Shown here piece by piece: positions 1 through 6,538 of a stretch of DNA of 8,180 bases. Under the pieces are notes generated by a model. The model had not been told where the DNA came from. It was given only the letters and a program-made list of their open reading frames with translations, and searched no databases. The DNA is from Pseudonocardia sp. (GTDB lineage: Bacteria; Actinomycetota; Actinomycetes; Mycobacteriales; Pseudonocardiaceae). The position numbers were made by a program, and so were the translations under genes. The number at the start of each line of letters is the position of its first letter. Position 1 is the stretch's first letter. The stretch spans positions 1-8,180 of the forward strand of contig JAKDLE010000094.1 in assembly GCA_030453005.1 (NCBI GenBank), in the 5' to 3' direction.

Positions 1-90
1 GCTCGGCCCCGCTTCGACCGGCGATCAAGGCGCAGGCGTCGCCAGTGGATCGTCACGAACGACGTCTACGCCTTGATCGGCGGTCCGAGC
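1..90. repeat. Large imperfect inverted repeat downstream of cbiO; possible terminator or palindromic repeat
   Basis: Positions 17-41 and 60-84 are reverse complements at 22 of 25 positions, separated by an 18-nt loop. Outside them, 1-6 (GCTCGG) pairs again with 85-90 (CCGAGC), leaving 7-16 as a one-sided bulge. The element starts just after the cbiO stop codon (96..94), so on the minus-strand transcript it would form a long hairpin directly behind the operon. No T-tract follows the hairpin before the window edge. A U-less actinobacterial terminator is possible, but an intergenic palindromic repeat that also occurs elsewhere in the genome is equally possible. The element may extend beyond position 1. 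Confidence 0.55.
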
Positions 91-93
91 GGC

Positions 94-858
94 TCAGGTG
101 AGGCTGAAGCCGTAAGGGAGCTCCAGGCGGTGGCGGCGCAAAAGGTCGGGGTCGGCGAGCAGTTCGCGCGTGGGCCCGTCGGCCACCACCTCGCCGTCGT
201 CGAGCACGATGCTGCGCGGGCACAGCTGCAGGGCGTAGGGCAGGTCGTGGGTGACCATCAGCATGGTGGCCTCCAGCCCGAGCAGCACCTCGGCGAGCTC
301 GCGGCGGGCCACCGGGTCGAGGTTGGACGAGGGCTCGTCGAGCACCAGGATCTCCGGCTCGCAGGCGAGCACGGTGGCCAGCGCGACCCGGCGGCGCTGG
401 CCGCCGGAGAGGTGCAGCGGGGAGCGGTCGGCGTGCTCGGCCATCCCCACCCGGTCCAGCGCCTCCCGGACGCGGCGGGTCAGCGCCTCGCCGCGCACCC
501 CGAAGTTCGCCGGTCCGAACGCCACGTCCTCGACCACGCTGGGCATGAACAGCTGGTCGTCGGGGTCCTGGAAGACGATGCCGACGCGGCGGCGGATCTC
601 CCGCAGGTTCTCCCGCGCGACGGGCAGGCCGCCGACGGCGACGGTGCCGTGCCCGGCGGCGAGGATCCCGTTGAGGTGCAGCACGAGGGTGGTCTTGCCC
701 GCGCCGTTCGGCCCGAGCAGCGCCACCCGCTCGCCGCGTTCGATCCGCAGGTCGACCCCGTGCAGGGCCTGGTGCCCGTCGGGGTAGGCGAAGGCGAGCT
801 CGGAGACGGCCAGCGACGGCGCGACGACCCGCTCCACCGGGGCGGGCGCGGGCCTCAT
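94..858 (-). CDS. cbiO: ECF transporter A component, Co2+/Ni2+ ABC ATPase (CbiO/EcfA family)
   Basis: This is the ATP-hydrolysing subunit of a group I energy-coupling-factor importer; it drives metal uptake from the cytoplasmic face of the membrane. The 254-residue protein has a full ABC set: Walker A GPNGAGKT (49-56), Q-loop FQDPDDQLF with Gln97, signature LSGGQ (150-154), Walker B LVLDEP (171-176), D-loop SSNLD (177-181) and the H-loop His204. The N-terminal strand LAFAYPDG and the DPDDQLF stretch are typical of CbiO/EcfA rather than other ABC ATPases. The frame stays open far upstream, but the start is set at ATG 858 because it overlaps the cbiQ stop as ATGA and because the family domain begins there. 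A weak GGTGA lies just upstream. It is the last gene of cbiMNQO. The metal (Ni or Co) cannot be told from this subunit. Confidence 0.93.
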   Translation of the reverse strand: MRPAPAPVERVVAPSLAVSELAFAYPDGHQALHGVDLRIERGERVALLGPNGAGKTTLVLHLNGILAAGHGTVAVGGLPVARENLREIRRRVGIVFQDPDDQLFMPSVVEDVAFGPANFGVRGEALTRRVREALDRVGMAEHADRSPLHLSGGQRRRVALATVLACEPEILVLDEPSSNLDPVARRELAEVLLGLEATMLMVTHDLPYALQLCPRSIVLDDGEVVADGPTRELLADPDLLRRHRLELPYGFSLT

Positions 859-1634
859 GCGGTCACCAGGCCGGTGACGGCGAGCGCGAGGGCCACCGCG
901 ACGGGGCAGAGCCCGGCCGCCCACTGGCGACGGGTGGTCACCGCGTCGGACAGCCGCGGCATCTCCCCGGCCCAGCCCCGCGAGAGCATCGCCAGGTGCA
1001 CCCGCTCGCCGCGTTCGTAGGAGCGGATGAACAGGGCCCCGACGCCCCGCGCGGTGGCCCCGGCCTGCCACAGGAAGCGGGGGTCGTGGCCCCGGGAGAT
1101 CCGGGCCAGCCGCATCCGCCGGGCCTCGGCGGCGATGACGTCGACGTAGCGCAGCATGAGGGTGGCGATCGTGACGACCAGCGACGGCGCGCGCAACCGC
1201 TGCAGGCCCAGCAGCAGGTCGCGCAGCGGCGTGGTGGCGGCGAGGGTGAGCGAGGTGAGCACGCCGAGCGTGCCCTTGACCAGGATGTTCCACGCGCCGA
1301 GCAGGCCGGGCTCGGACAGGGTCAGCACCGTGTCTCCGAGAAGGGGCCACTCCACCATCGGCCCCTCCCCGGTGAACGGCAGCAGCACCGCCAGCACGAC
1401 GAACGGCGCCTCGATCAACGACCGCGCGGCGATCCAGCCCGGGGGGATCCGCGCCACCGCCCACACCGCGGCGAGCAGCAGCAGGTAGCCGCCGAACACG
1501 GCGAACGCCTCGCGCGGGGTGACCACCACGCACACCACGCCCAGGAACGCCGCGACGATCTTCACCTCGGCGGGCAGCCGGTGCACCGGCGAGGAGCCGT
1601 GCAGGTACAGCGGGTGGGAGTGCCCGGCGGACAC
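855..1634 (-). CDS. cbiQ: ECF transporter T component, transmembrane coupling protein (CbiQ/EcfT family)
   Basis: This is the integral membrane scaffold that couples the CbiO ATPase to the metal-binding CbiM subunit. The protein has 259 residues with hydrophobic segments at about 26-60, 70-88, 110-135 and 240-258. Two Arg-Gly coupling motifs sit in the cytoplasmic helices: one around 172-182 (RRMRLARISRG) and one around 213-221 (HLAMLSRGW, Arg219-Gly220). These are the EcfT signature that docks in the ATPase groove. The start is GTG 1634, which shares one base with the TAG stop of cbiN (TAGTG), so translation is probably coupled. Length and motifs are normal for CbiQ. Family assignment is firm; the cargo is inferred from cbiM, cbiN and the upstream regulatory site. 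Confidence 0.92.
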   Translation of the reverse strand: MSAGHSHPLYLHGSSPVHRLPAEVKIVAAFLGVVCVVVTPREAFAVFGGYLLLLAAVWAVARIPPGWIAARSLIEAPFVVLAVLLPFTGEGPMVEWPLLGDTVLTLSEPGLLGAWNILVKGTLGVLTSLTLAATTPLRDLLLGLQRLRAPSLVVTIATLMLRYVDVIAAEARRMRLARISRGHDPRFLWQAGATARGVGALFIRSYERGERVHLAMLSRGWAGEMPRLSDAVTTRRQWAAGLCPVAVALALAVTGLVTA

Positions 1635-1990
1635 TACTGCTCGTCAGTGGGGCGGCGGCTGCGCAGCAGCCAGAAGATCCCGCCCGCCACGATCAGCGTG
1701 ACGACGACGCCGACGATCCCGGCCAGGCCGACCGTGCCCTCACCGCCGCCGACCGCGTAGTCGGCGAAGGGGCTGTCGGCCAGCGCGTGGTCACCCGCGT
1801 TCTGGGCGATGCAGGTGCCCGCGACGGGCTCGCCGTCGGCGCTGAGCTCGCACCCGGTGAGCGTCACGGTGTCGAGACCGTCCGGGTCGCCGCTGGCGAG
1901 GTAGGACAGACCGCCTGCGATGAGCAGCGCGACGAGGAGGAACCCGGCGAAGAAGCCCGTGGCGCGACGATCGCGGGTCGGGGAGGTCAC
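1634..1990 (-). CDS. cbiN: PDGLE-type CbiN/NikN auxiliary membrane subunit
   Basis: This is the small accessory subunit of Ni/Co ECF transporters; it works with CbiM to load metal. The 118-residue protein has two membrane segments, at about 12-33 and 87-109, joined by a presumably extracytoplasmic loop. The loop opens with a PDGL motif (36-39), the hallmark of the PDGLE domain found as a separate protein or fused to CbiM/NikM. It also holds two cysteines (47 and 60), which could form a disulfide; that is inference. The GTG 1990 start is chosen because it overlaps the cbiM stop as GTGA and has a strong GGGGAG (2002..1997) at 6-nt spacing. The frame continues upstream without family similarity. 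The PDGLE form occurs in both nickel and cobalt systems, so by itself it does not settle the substrate. Confidence 0.87.
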   Translation of the reverse strand: MTSPTRDRRATGFFAGFLLVALLIAGGLSYLASGDPDGLDTVTLTGCELSADGEPVAGTCIAQNAGDHALADSPFADYAVGGGEGTVGLAGIVGVVVTLIVAGGIFWLLRSRRPTDEQ

Positions 1991-2682
1991 GAGGTGCTCC
2001 CCGAGACGGCGCGGCCCCGGACGTCGAGCGGCGGACCGGGGCGGCGCAGCAGGTACACCAGGTCGGGGCGGCTCGCGGCGATCGCGCCGACCGTGGCGGC
2101 GGTGATGATCCCCTCGCCGATGCCGATCAGGGTGTGCAGCCCGACCATCAGGGTCAGCACGGTGCCGATGTCGGCGCCGCCCGCCCCACCGATCGCGTAC
2201 TGGAGCACGAAGCCGAGCGAGGCGACCACGACGTTGACCAGGCCGGCGACGAAGGCCGTGATGATCAGCCCGCGGCGGCTGCGTCGGGCCAGGCCGCGCA
2301 GGGCGAACGCCACCGCGTAACCGACGAACACCCCGACCAGTGCCATGTTGACGATGCTGGTGCCCAGCGCGGTCAGCCCGCCGTCGGCGAACAGCAGGGC
2401 CTGCACGACGAGCACGATCGCGATGCACATCGAGCCGACCCACGGTCCGACGAGCATCGCGACGATCGCGCCGCCGAGCAGGTGCCCGCTGGCGCCGGGC
2501 AGGATCGGGAAGTTGATCATCTGGACGGCGAACACGAACGCCGTCACGAGCCCGGCCATCGGCGCGGTGCGGTCGTCGAGGTCGCGCCGCGCGCGGCTCG
2601 ACGCGACGGCCAGGCCGATCACGGCGATCGCCCCGAAGGCCAGGGCCGTCGGTGGGTTCACCAGCCCGTCGCTCATGTGCAT
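1987..2682 (-). CDS. cbiM: ECF transporter S component, Ni2+/Co2+-binding permease CbiM/NikM
   Basis: This is the substrate-binding integral membrane subunit of the importer. It begins MHMSDG, the diagnostic CbiM/NikM N-terminus in which the free amine and His2 hold the metal, and it has the conserved NFPILPGASGHLLG segment (57-70). With ATG 2682 as start the second conserved histidine is His67, the number I recall for the nickel ligand of NikM. The 231-residue protein has about six hydrophobic helices. A GTG at 2694 would add Met-Val-Leu-Ala and is the start best placed for the AGGAGG at 2706..2701 (6-nt gap, against 18 nt to the ATG). Biochemistry and the ribosome site therefore disagree. 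I annotate the ATG because an extension would bury the metal-binding amine. It is the first gene of the operon, preceded by a Nur-like site and a hairpin over the SD. Confidence 0.88.
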   Translation of the reverse strand: MHMSDGLVNPPTALAFGAIAVIGLAVASSRARRDLDDRTAPMAGLVTAFVFAVQMINFPILPGASGHLLGGAIVAMLVGPWVGSMCIAIVLVVQALLFADGGLTALGTSIVNMALVGVFVGYAVAFALRGLARRSRRGLIITAFVAGLVNVVVASLGFVLQYAIGGAGGADIGTVLTLMVGLHTLIGIGEGIITAATVGAIAASRPDLVYLLRRPGPPLDVRGRAVSGSTS

Positions 2683-2700
2683 GGCGAGTACCACGCGGTG

Positions 2701-2762
2701 CCTCCTCGCGTCCGGCCCCGACCGCCCGTGCGGGTGATCGGGCTCAGGCTAGACGCGAGGAG
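2701..2762 (-). promoter_or_regulatory. Long hairpin that sequesters the cbiM Shine-Dalgarno sequence
   Basis: Positions 2702-2712 and 2752-2762 form a perfect 11-bp inverted repeat (CTCCTCGCGTC / GACGCGAGGAG). The 39 nt between them fold further: 2736-2743 pairs with 2715-2723 with one wobble and one bulge, and a CCC/GGG apex lies inside. On the cbiM transcript the 3' arm contains five of the six bases of AGGAGG, so a transcript that includes both arms would hide the ribosome site. The hairpin also starts 39 nt past the gabD stop on the same strand, so it could terminate gabD transcription, but no U-tract follows. It does not resemble a cobalamin riboswitch. Confidence 0.6.
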
Positions 2763-2775
2763 TACGCAGTCGCAA
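2746..2775 (-). promoter_or_regulatory. Candidate cbiMNQO promoter
   Basis: On the minus strand, TTGCGA (2775..2770) and TAGCCT (2751..2746) are separated by 18 nt. They fit a TTGnnn -35 and a TAnnnT -10. The predicted first base is near 2739, giving a leader of about 45-57 nt and excluding the 5' arm of the SD-sequestering hairpin. The -35 lies inside the Nur-like box, as expected for repression by occlusion. The call rests on pattern only. Confidence 0.4.
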
Positions 2776-2786
2776 TGATTGTGCAA
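2770..2786 (-). promoter_or_regulatory. Candidate Nur box (nickel-responsive Fur-family operator)
   Basis: The minus strand reads TTGCACAATCATTGCGA. The Nur consensus I know from Streptomyces is tTGCaa-N5-ttGCAA. TTGCAC-AATCA-TTGCGA matches it at 10 of 12 defined positions, with the spacer exactly 5. The site overlaps the candidate -35 of cbiMNQO. Nur represses nickel uptake genes when nickel is plentiful, so the site suggests that this importer carries nickel. No nur gene is in the window, and the site is called from consensus alone. Confidence 0.55.
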
Positions 2787-2800
2787 CTAACGGAGAGGTG

Positions 2801-4291
2801 CTACTGCCCTCCGTACCCGATGGCGACGTACTTGGTCTCCAGGAACTCGTCGATGCCCACGCTGCCGCCCTCGCGGCCCAGGCCCGACTGCTTGATCCCG
2901 CCGAACGGCGCCGCCGGGTTCGACACGAGCCCGGTGTTGAGCCCGACCATGCCCGCCTCCAGCCGCTCGCTCACCCGCAGCGCCCGCGTCAGGTTCTCCG
3001 TGAACAGGTAGCTGACCAGGCCGAACTCGGTGTCGTTGGCGGCGGTGACGGCCTCGTCCTCGTCGTCGAACATGGTGATCGCGGCGACCGGGCCGAAGAT
3101 CTCCTCGCGGGTGAGCCTGGCGTCGAGCGGCACGTCGGTGAGCACCGTCGGCGGGTAGAAGTAGCCCGCCCCGTCGTGCGGGTCCGCGCCGATCCTGACC
3201 TGCGCGCCCTTGTCGAGGGCGTCACGCACCAGGGTGCCTACCTTGTCGCGGCCCTTCGCGTCGACCAACGGCCCGACCTGAACGCCCTCGTCGGTGCCGC
3301 GGCCGACGACGAGCGCGCCCATCCGTTCGGTCAGCCGGTCGGCGAAGGCGGGGGCGACCGAGCGGTGCACGAGGAACCGGTTGGCCGCCGTGCACGCCTC
3401 GCCCATGTTCCGCATCTTGGCCTGCATCGCCCCGTCGACGGCCTTGTCGAGGTCGGCGTCGTCGAACACCAGGAACGGGGCGTTGCCGCCCAGCTCCATC
3501 GACGTCCGCAGCACCTTGTCCGAGGCCTGCTCCAGCAGCTTCCTCCCGACGGGCGTGGAGCCGGTGAAGGAGAGCTTGCGGGCCCGCCCGTCGCGGATCA
3601 GCGGTTCCATCACCCCACCCGCGTCCGAGGTGGTGACGATGTTGAGCACGCCGTCAGGCAGCCCCGACTCCGCGAGGATCTCGGCGAGTGCGTGCATCGA
3701 CAGCGGCGTCTGCTGGGCAGGCTTGACCACCATCGCGCATCCCGCGGCGATCGCGGGCCCGATCTTGCGGGTGCCCATGGCCATCGGGAAGTTCCACGGC
3801 GTGATCAGCAGGCAGACGCCGACGGGCTGCTTGAGCACCATGAACCGGCTGGTTCCCGCGGGGGCTATCGCGTACCCGCCGTCGATGCGCACGGCCTCCT
3901 CGCCGAACCAGCGGAAGAACTCCGCGGCGTAGGCGATCTCCCCCTTGGACTCGGCGAGGGGCTTGCCCATCTCCATCGTCATGAGCAGGGCGAGGTCGTC
4001 GACCCGGTCGGTGATCGTGTCGTAGGCGCGGCGCAGGATCTCCCCGCGCTCGCGGGGCGCCATCGCGGCGAACGACTGCTGGGCGGCGCACGCGGCGGAC
4101 AGGGCCTCCATGCCGTCCGCGACGCCGGCGTCGGACACCTCGACGAGGGTCTTGCCGGTGGCGGGGTCGTCGACGGCGAGGGTGGCGCCGGACGCGGCCG
4201 GGCGCCAGGAACCGCCGATGAACAGGCCGGTGGGGACGGCGTCGAGGACCCGGGCCTCGTCAGCGCCGTTCGTGCTCGGGGGGTTACTCAT
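2801..4291 (-). CDS. gabD: NADP+-preferring succinate-semialdehyde dehydrogenase (GabD-type aldehyde dehydrogenase)
   Basis: This cytosolic enzyme oxidises succinate semialdehyde to succinate, the last step of the GABA shunt. The 496-residue protein is full length for the ALDH superfamily. Visible motifs are TPWNFP with Asn167, FTGSTPVGRKLLEQ (242-255), MELGGN with general base Glu266, the catalytic Cys300 in MGEACTAANR, EEIFGP (396-401), and a C-terminal GLNTGLVSNPAAPFGGIKQS block close to bacterial GabD. After Lys190 the residue that is Glu in NAD-dependent ALDHs is Gln193, which favours NADP+. MGEAC in place of the usual GQxC is common in actinobacterial members. The ATG 4291 start has only a weak GGTGG upstream. 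It diverges from the acyl-CoA dehydrogenase pair across a gap of about 50-60 bp in which I see no clear promoter. Another semialdehyde substrate cannot be excluded. Confidence 0.87.
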   Translation of the reverse strand: MSNPPSTNGADEARVLDAVPTGLFIGGSWRPAASGATLAVDDPATGKTLVEVSDAGVADGMEALSAACAAQQSFAAMAPRERGEILRRAYDTITDRVDDLALLMTMEMGKPLAESKGEIAYAAEFFRWFGEEAVRIDGGYAIAPAGTSRFMVLKQPVGVCLLITPWNFPMAMGTRKIGPAIAAGCAMVVKPAQQTPLSMHALAEILAESGLPDGVLNIVTTSDAGGVMEPLIRDGRARKLSFTGSTPVGRKLLEQASDKVLRTSMELGGNAPFLVFDDADLDKAVDGAMQAKMRNMGEACTAANRFLVHRSVAPAFADRLTERMGALVVGRGTDEGVQVGPLVDAKGRDKVGTLVRDALDKGAQVRIGADPHDGAGYFYPPTVLTDVPLDARLTREEIFGPVAAITMFDDEDEAVTAANDTEFGLVSYLFTENLTRALRVSERLEAGMVGLNTGLVSNPAAPFGGIKQSGLGREGGSVGIDEFLETKYVAIGYGGQ

Positions 4292-4350
4292 GTCCGCGAT
4301 GCTGCCACCGCAGGGTGCCCGGCCGCAGCGTTAGGCGCAGGATGGGCCCC

Positions 4351-5535
4351 GTGACGCAGACACTGTCCCGGTTGCCCGCGCTCGTCCCCCCGCCCACCGT
4401 GCTCCCAGCCCGCGCCGCCGCGTTGCGCGCCGAGGTGCGGGCGTTCCTGGCGCAGGAGCGCGCGAGCGGCGCCTGGTCGCCGCGCGCCGACGTCTGGCTC
4501 TCCGGTTGGGACGAGCGGTTCACCCGCGAGCTGGGTCGCCGCGGCTGGCTGGGCATGACCATCCCGGTCGAGTACGGCGGGCACGGCGGCTCGGCGTTGG
4601 ACCGCTACGTCGTCACCGAGGAGCTGCTGGCCGCGGGCGCGCCGGTGGCCGCGCACTGGGTGGCCGACCGCCAGATCGGGCCGACGCTCATGCGGTTCGG
4701 CACGGAGGCGCAGCGGCGGCGCTACCTGCCCCGGATCGCCGCGGGGGAGTGCTACTTCGGGATCGGGATGAGCGAGCCCGACGCGGGCTCCGACCTCGCC
4801 GCGGTGCGCACGAAGGCCGACCGGGTCGACGGCGGCTGGGAGCTCACCGGCACCAAGGTGTGGACCTCGGGCGCCCACCACGCGCACGCGTTCTTCGCCC
4901 TCGCCCGCTCCGCGCCGCCCAGAGACGTCGACACAGGCGAGTCGAACCGGCACGCCGGGCTGTCGCAGTTCATCGTGGAGCTCGACTCCCCGGGCGTGCA
5001 GATCCGCCCGATCCCGCTGCTCACCGGCGCCCACCACTTCAACGAGGTGGTCTTCGAGCGGGTCTTCGTGCCCGACGCGATGGTGCTCGGCGAGCTGGGC
5101 GGCGGCTGGGCGCAGGTCACCGGCGAGCTGGCGTTCGAGCGCAGCGGCCCCGAGCGGTTCCTGTCCACGTTCCCGCTGCTCACCGCGATGCTCGCGGAGC
5201 TGGCCGGGCAGCCGGGCGCCGAGCGGGAGGTCGGGCGGCTCGTGTCGCGGCTGTGGGCGCTGCGCAGCATGTCACTCGCCGTCGCCGGGTCGTTGGAGTC
5301 GGGACAGGCCCCGGAGCTGGCGGCCGCCGTCGTCAAGGACCTGGGCACGCGCTTCGAGAACGAGGTCGTCGACGCGGCCCGCACGTTGGTGGCGATCCCC
5401 CCCGACCCGGGCGCCGAGGCGGGGTTCGCCCGGCTGCTCGCCGACGCGGTACTGCACGCCCCGGGGTTCACCCTGCGCGGCGGGACCAACGAGGTGCTGC
5501 GCGGCATCGTCGCGCGCGGGATGGGGCTGCGCTGA
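4351..5535 (+). CDS. Acyl-CoA dehydrogenase family protein, FAD-motif subunit of a FadE pair
   Basis: This is a flavoenzyme of fatty-acyl or steroid-side-chain type beta-oxidation that introduces an alpha,beta double bond into an acyl-CoA. The 394-residue protein has an N-terminal helical domain, the flavin-contacting middle-domain motif YFGIGMSEPDAGSD (135-148) with TGTKVWTSGAH (167-177), and a C-terminal helical domain ending GGTNEVLRGIVARG (377-390). The position that is the catalytic Glu in medium-chain enzymes (YEGT) is Gly377. Glu263 in LAFERS lines up with the helix-G Glu used by isovaleryl-CoA dehydrogenase and some mycobacterial FadE enzymes, so it is my candidate base. The start is uncertain: GTG 4351 has AGGA at 8-nt spacing, and ATG 4342 is the alternative. 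It overlaps the next gene by one base (TGATG). The substrate is not determined. Confidence 0.88.
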   Translation: MTQTLSRLPALVPPPTVLPARAAALRAEVRAFLAQERASGAWSPRADVWLSGWDERFTRELGRRGWLGMTIPVEYGGHGGSALDRYVVTEELLAAGAPVAAHWVADRQIGPTLMRFGTEAQRRRYLPRIAAGECYFGIGMSEPDAGSDLAAVRTKADRVDGGWELTGTKVWTSGAHHAHAFFALARSAPPRDVDTGESNRHAGLSQFIVELDSPGVQIRPIPLLTGAHHFNEVVFERVFVPDAMVLGELGGGWAQVTGELAFERSGPERFLSTFPLLTAMLAELAGQPGAEREVGRLVSRLWALRSMSLAVAGSLESGQAPELAAAVVKDLGTRFENEVVDAARTLVAIPPDPGAEAGFARLLADAVLHAPGFTLRGGTNEVLRGIVARGMGLR

Positions 5536-6527
5536 TGAGTTCCGACTCCGATCTGCTCGACCTGGCCGAGTCGATCTTCGCCGACACCGGGGCGGACCTG
5601 TGGAAGACGCTGGAGGAGACGGGTCTCGCCCGGCTCACGCTGCCCGAGTCCGCCGGGGGCAGCGGCGGCACGCTGACCGACGCCGCCGCGGTGCTGCAGG
5701 TCGCCGGGGCCCACGCCGCGCCGGTGCCGTTGGCCGAGACCGACCTGCTCGCCGCGTGGCTGCTGCACGCCGCGGGCCTGTCGGTGCCCACCGGACCGCT
5801 CACGGCCGTGGCGGGCGATCTGCACGTGGCCGACGGGCGCGTCACCGGGACGCTGACGCGCGTCCCGTGGGGGCGCACCGCCGCCGGGATCGCCGTGCTC
5901 ACGCCCAGCCACGTCGTCCTGCTCACCCCCGGGCAGGTCACGGTCACCGAGGGCACCAACCTGGGCGAGGAGCCACGCGACACCGTCACCGTCGACGCGG
6001 ACGTCCCGACGACGGCGGACGCACCGGCGGGCGCGGCGGACGAGCTGCGGCTGCGGGCCGCGCTCGGGCGCGCGCAGCTCCTCGCCGGTGCCGCCCGCGG
6101 GGCACTCGCCCGGTCCGTGCAGTACGCGGGGGAGCGGGTGCAGTTCGGGCGGCCGATCGGGAGGTTCCAGGCCGTGCAGCAGCAGCTCGCGCTCGCGGCC
6201 GCCGAGGTCGCGGCGGCCGGGGCGGCGGCGTCGGCGGCCGCATCCACAGCTGAGCGCGACGGGTGCGGTGCCGCGTCCACGGCGTTCGCGGTGGCGGCGG
6301 CCAAGGCCCGGGCAGGCGAGTCCGCGGGCGAGGTGGCCCGCATCGCGCACCAGGTGCACGGCGCGATCGGCGTCACCCGCGAGCACGACCTGCGGCTGCT
6401 CACCACGCGGCTGTGGGCCTGGCGCGACGAGGACGGCTCCGAGGCGTACTGGCAGGCGCAGCTGGGCGCCACGGTGACGGCCGCGGGCCCGGACGCGTTG
6501 TGGCCCCTGGTCACGGGCATGCCGTAG
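5535..6527 (+). CDS. Acyl-CoA dehydrogenase family protein, short partner subunit
   Basis: The product is a 330-residue ACAD-fold protein, shorter than a classic enzyme. The N-terminal half (1-170) is divergent and lacks the flavin motif (YxxxxxSEPxAGSD) present in the preceding gene. The C-terminal half is recognisable: GERVQFGRPIGRFQAVQQQL (199-218) is the conserved Arg/Phe flavin-dimer contact segment, and HQVHGAIGVTREHDL (272-286) is the QxHGxxG motif. Residues 221-262 are almost pure Ala/Glu/Lys helix. The ATG overlaps the upstream stop as TGATG, so the pair is probably translated together. One subunit with the flavin motif next to a reduced one is the pattern of actinobacterial alpha2beta2 FadE enzymes such as those of cholesterol side-chain degradation. 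No steroid or CoA-ligase genes are in view, so a physiological role cannot be assigned. Confidence 0.83.
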   Translation: MSSDSDLLDLAESIFADTGADLWKTLEETGLARLTLPESAGGSGGTLTDAAAVLQVAGAHAAPVPLAETDLLAAWLLHAAGLSVPTGPLTAVAGDLHVADGRVTGTLTRVPWGRTAAGIAVLTPSHVVLLTPGQVTVTEGTNLGEEPRDTVTVDADVPTTADAPAGAADELRLRAALGRAQLLAGAARGALARSVQYAGERVQFGRPIGRFQAVQQQLALAAAEVAAAGAAASAAASTAERDGCGAASTAFAVAAAKARAGESAGEVARIAHQVHGAIGVTREHDLRLLTTRLWAWRDEDGSEAYWQAQLGATVTAAGPDALWPLVTGMP

Positions 6528-6538
6528 GCGCACCGCAG

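Noticed and set aside
94..1533. One 479-residue minus-strand frame running through cbiO and cbiQ
   Set aside because: Only the part from ATG 858 has protein-family character; upstream it is the Arg/Ala-rich shadow of cbiQ, which reads as a proper membrane protein in its own frame.
2695..2800. Cobalamin or NiCo riboswitch upstream of cbiM
   Set aside because: The gap of about 105 nt is too short for a cobalamin riboswitch, no B12-box-like core is visible, and I could not match the NiCo four-stem junction. Only a nested hairpin is supported.
2695..2800. NikR operator
   Set aside because: No GTATGA-N16-TCATAC-like half sites are present; the Nur pattern fits better.
2798..4354. Plus-strand 518-codon open frame opposite gabD
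   Set aside because: It has His/Arg/Gly/Val-rich composition without any motif, and the opposite strand is a full ALDH with catalytic residues. Long antisense frames are normal at this GC content.
4506..5534. Upstream extension of the second ACAD gene
   Set aside because: The in-frame sequence before ATG 5535 is the Arg/Gly/Ala-rich shadow of the first ACAD gene.
4752..6533. Minus-strand 593-codon open frame opposite the ACAD pair
   Set aside because: The composition is that of an antisense shadow; the plus strand carries FAD and QxHGxxG motifs in two overlapping genes.
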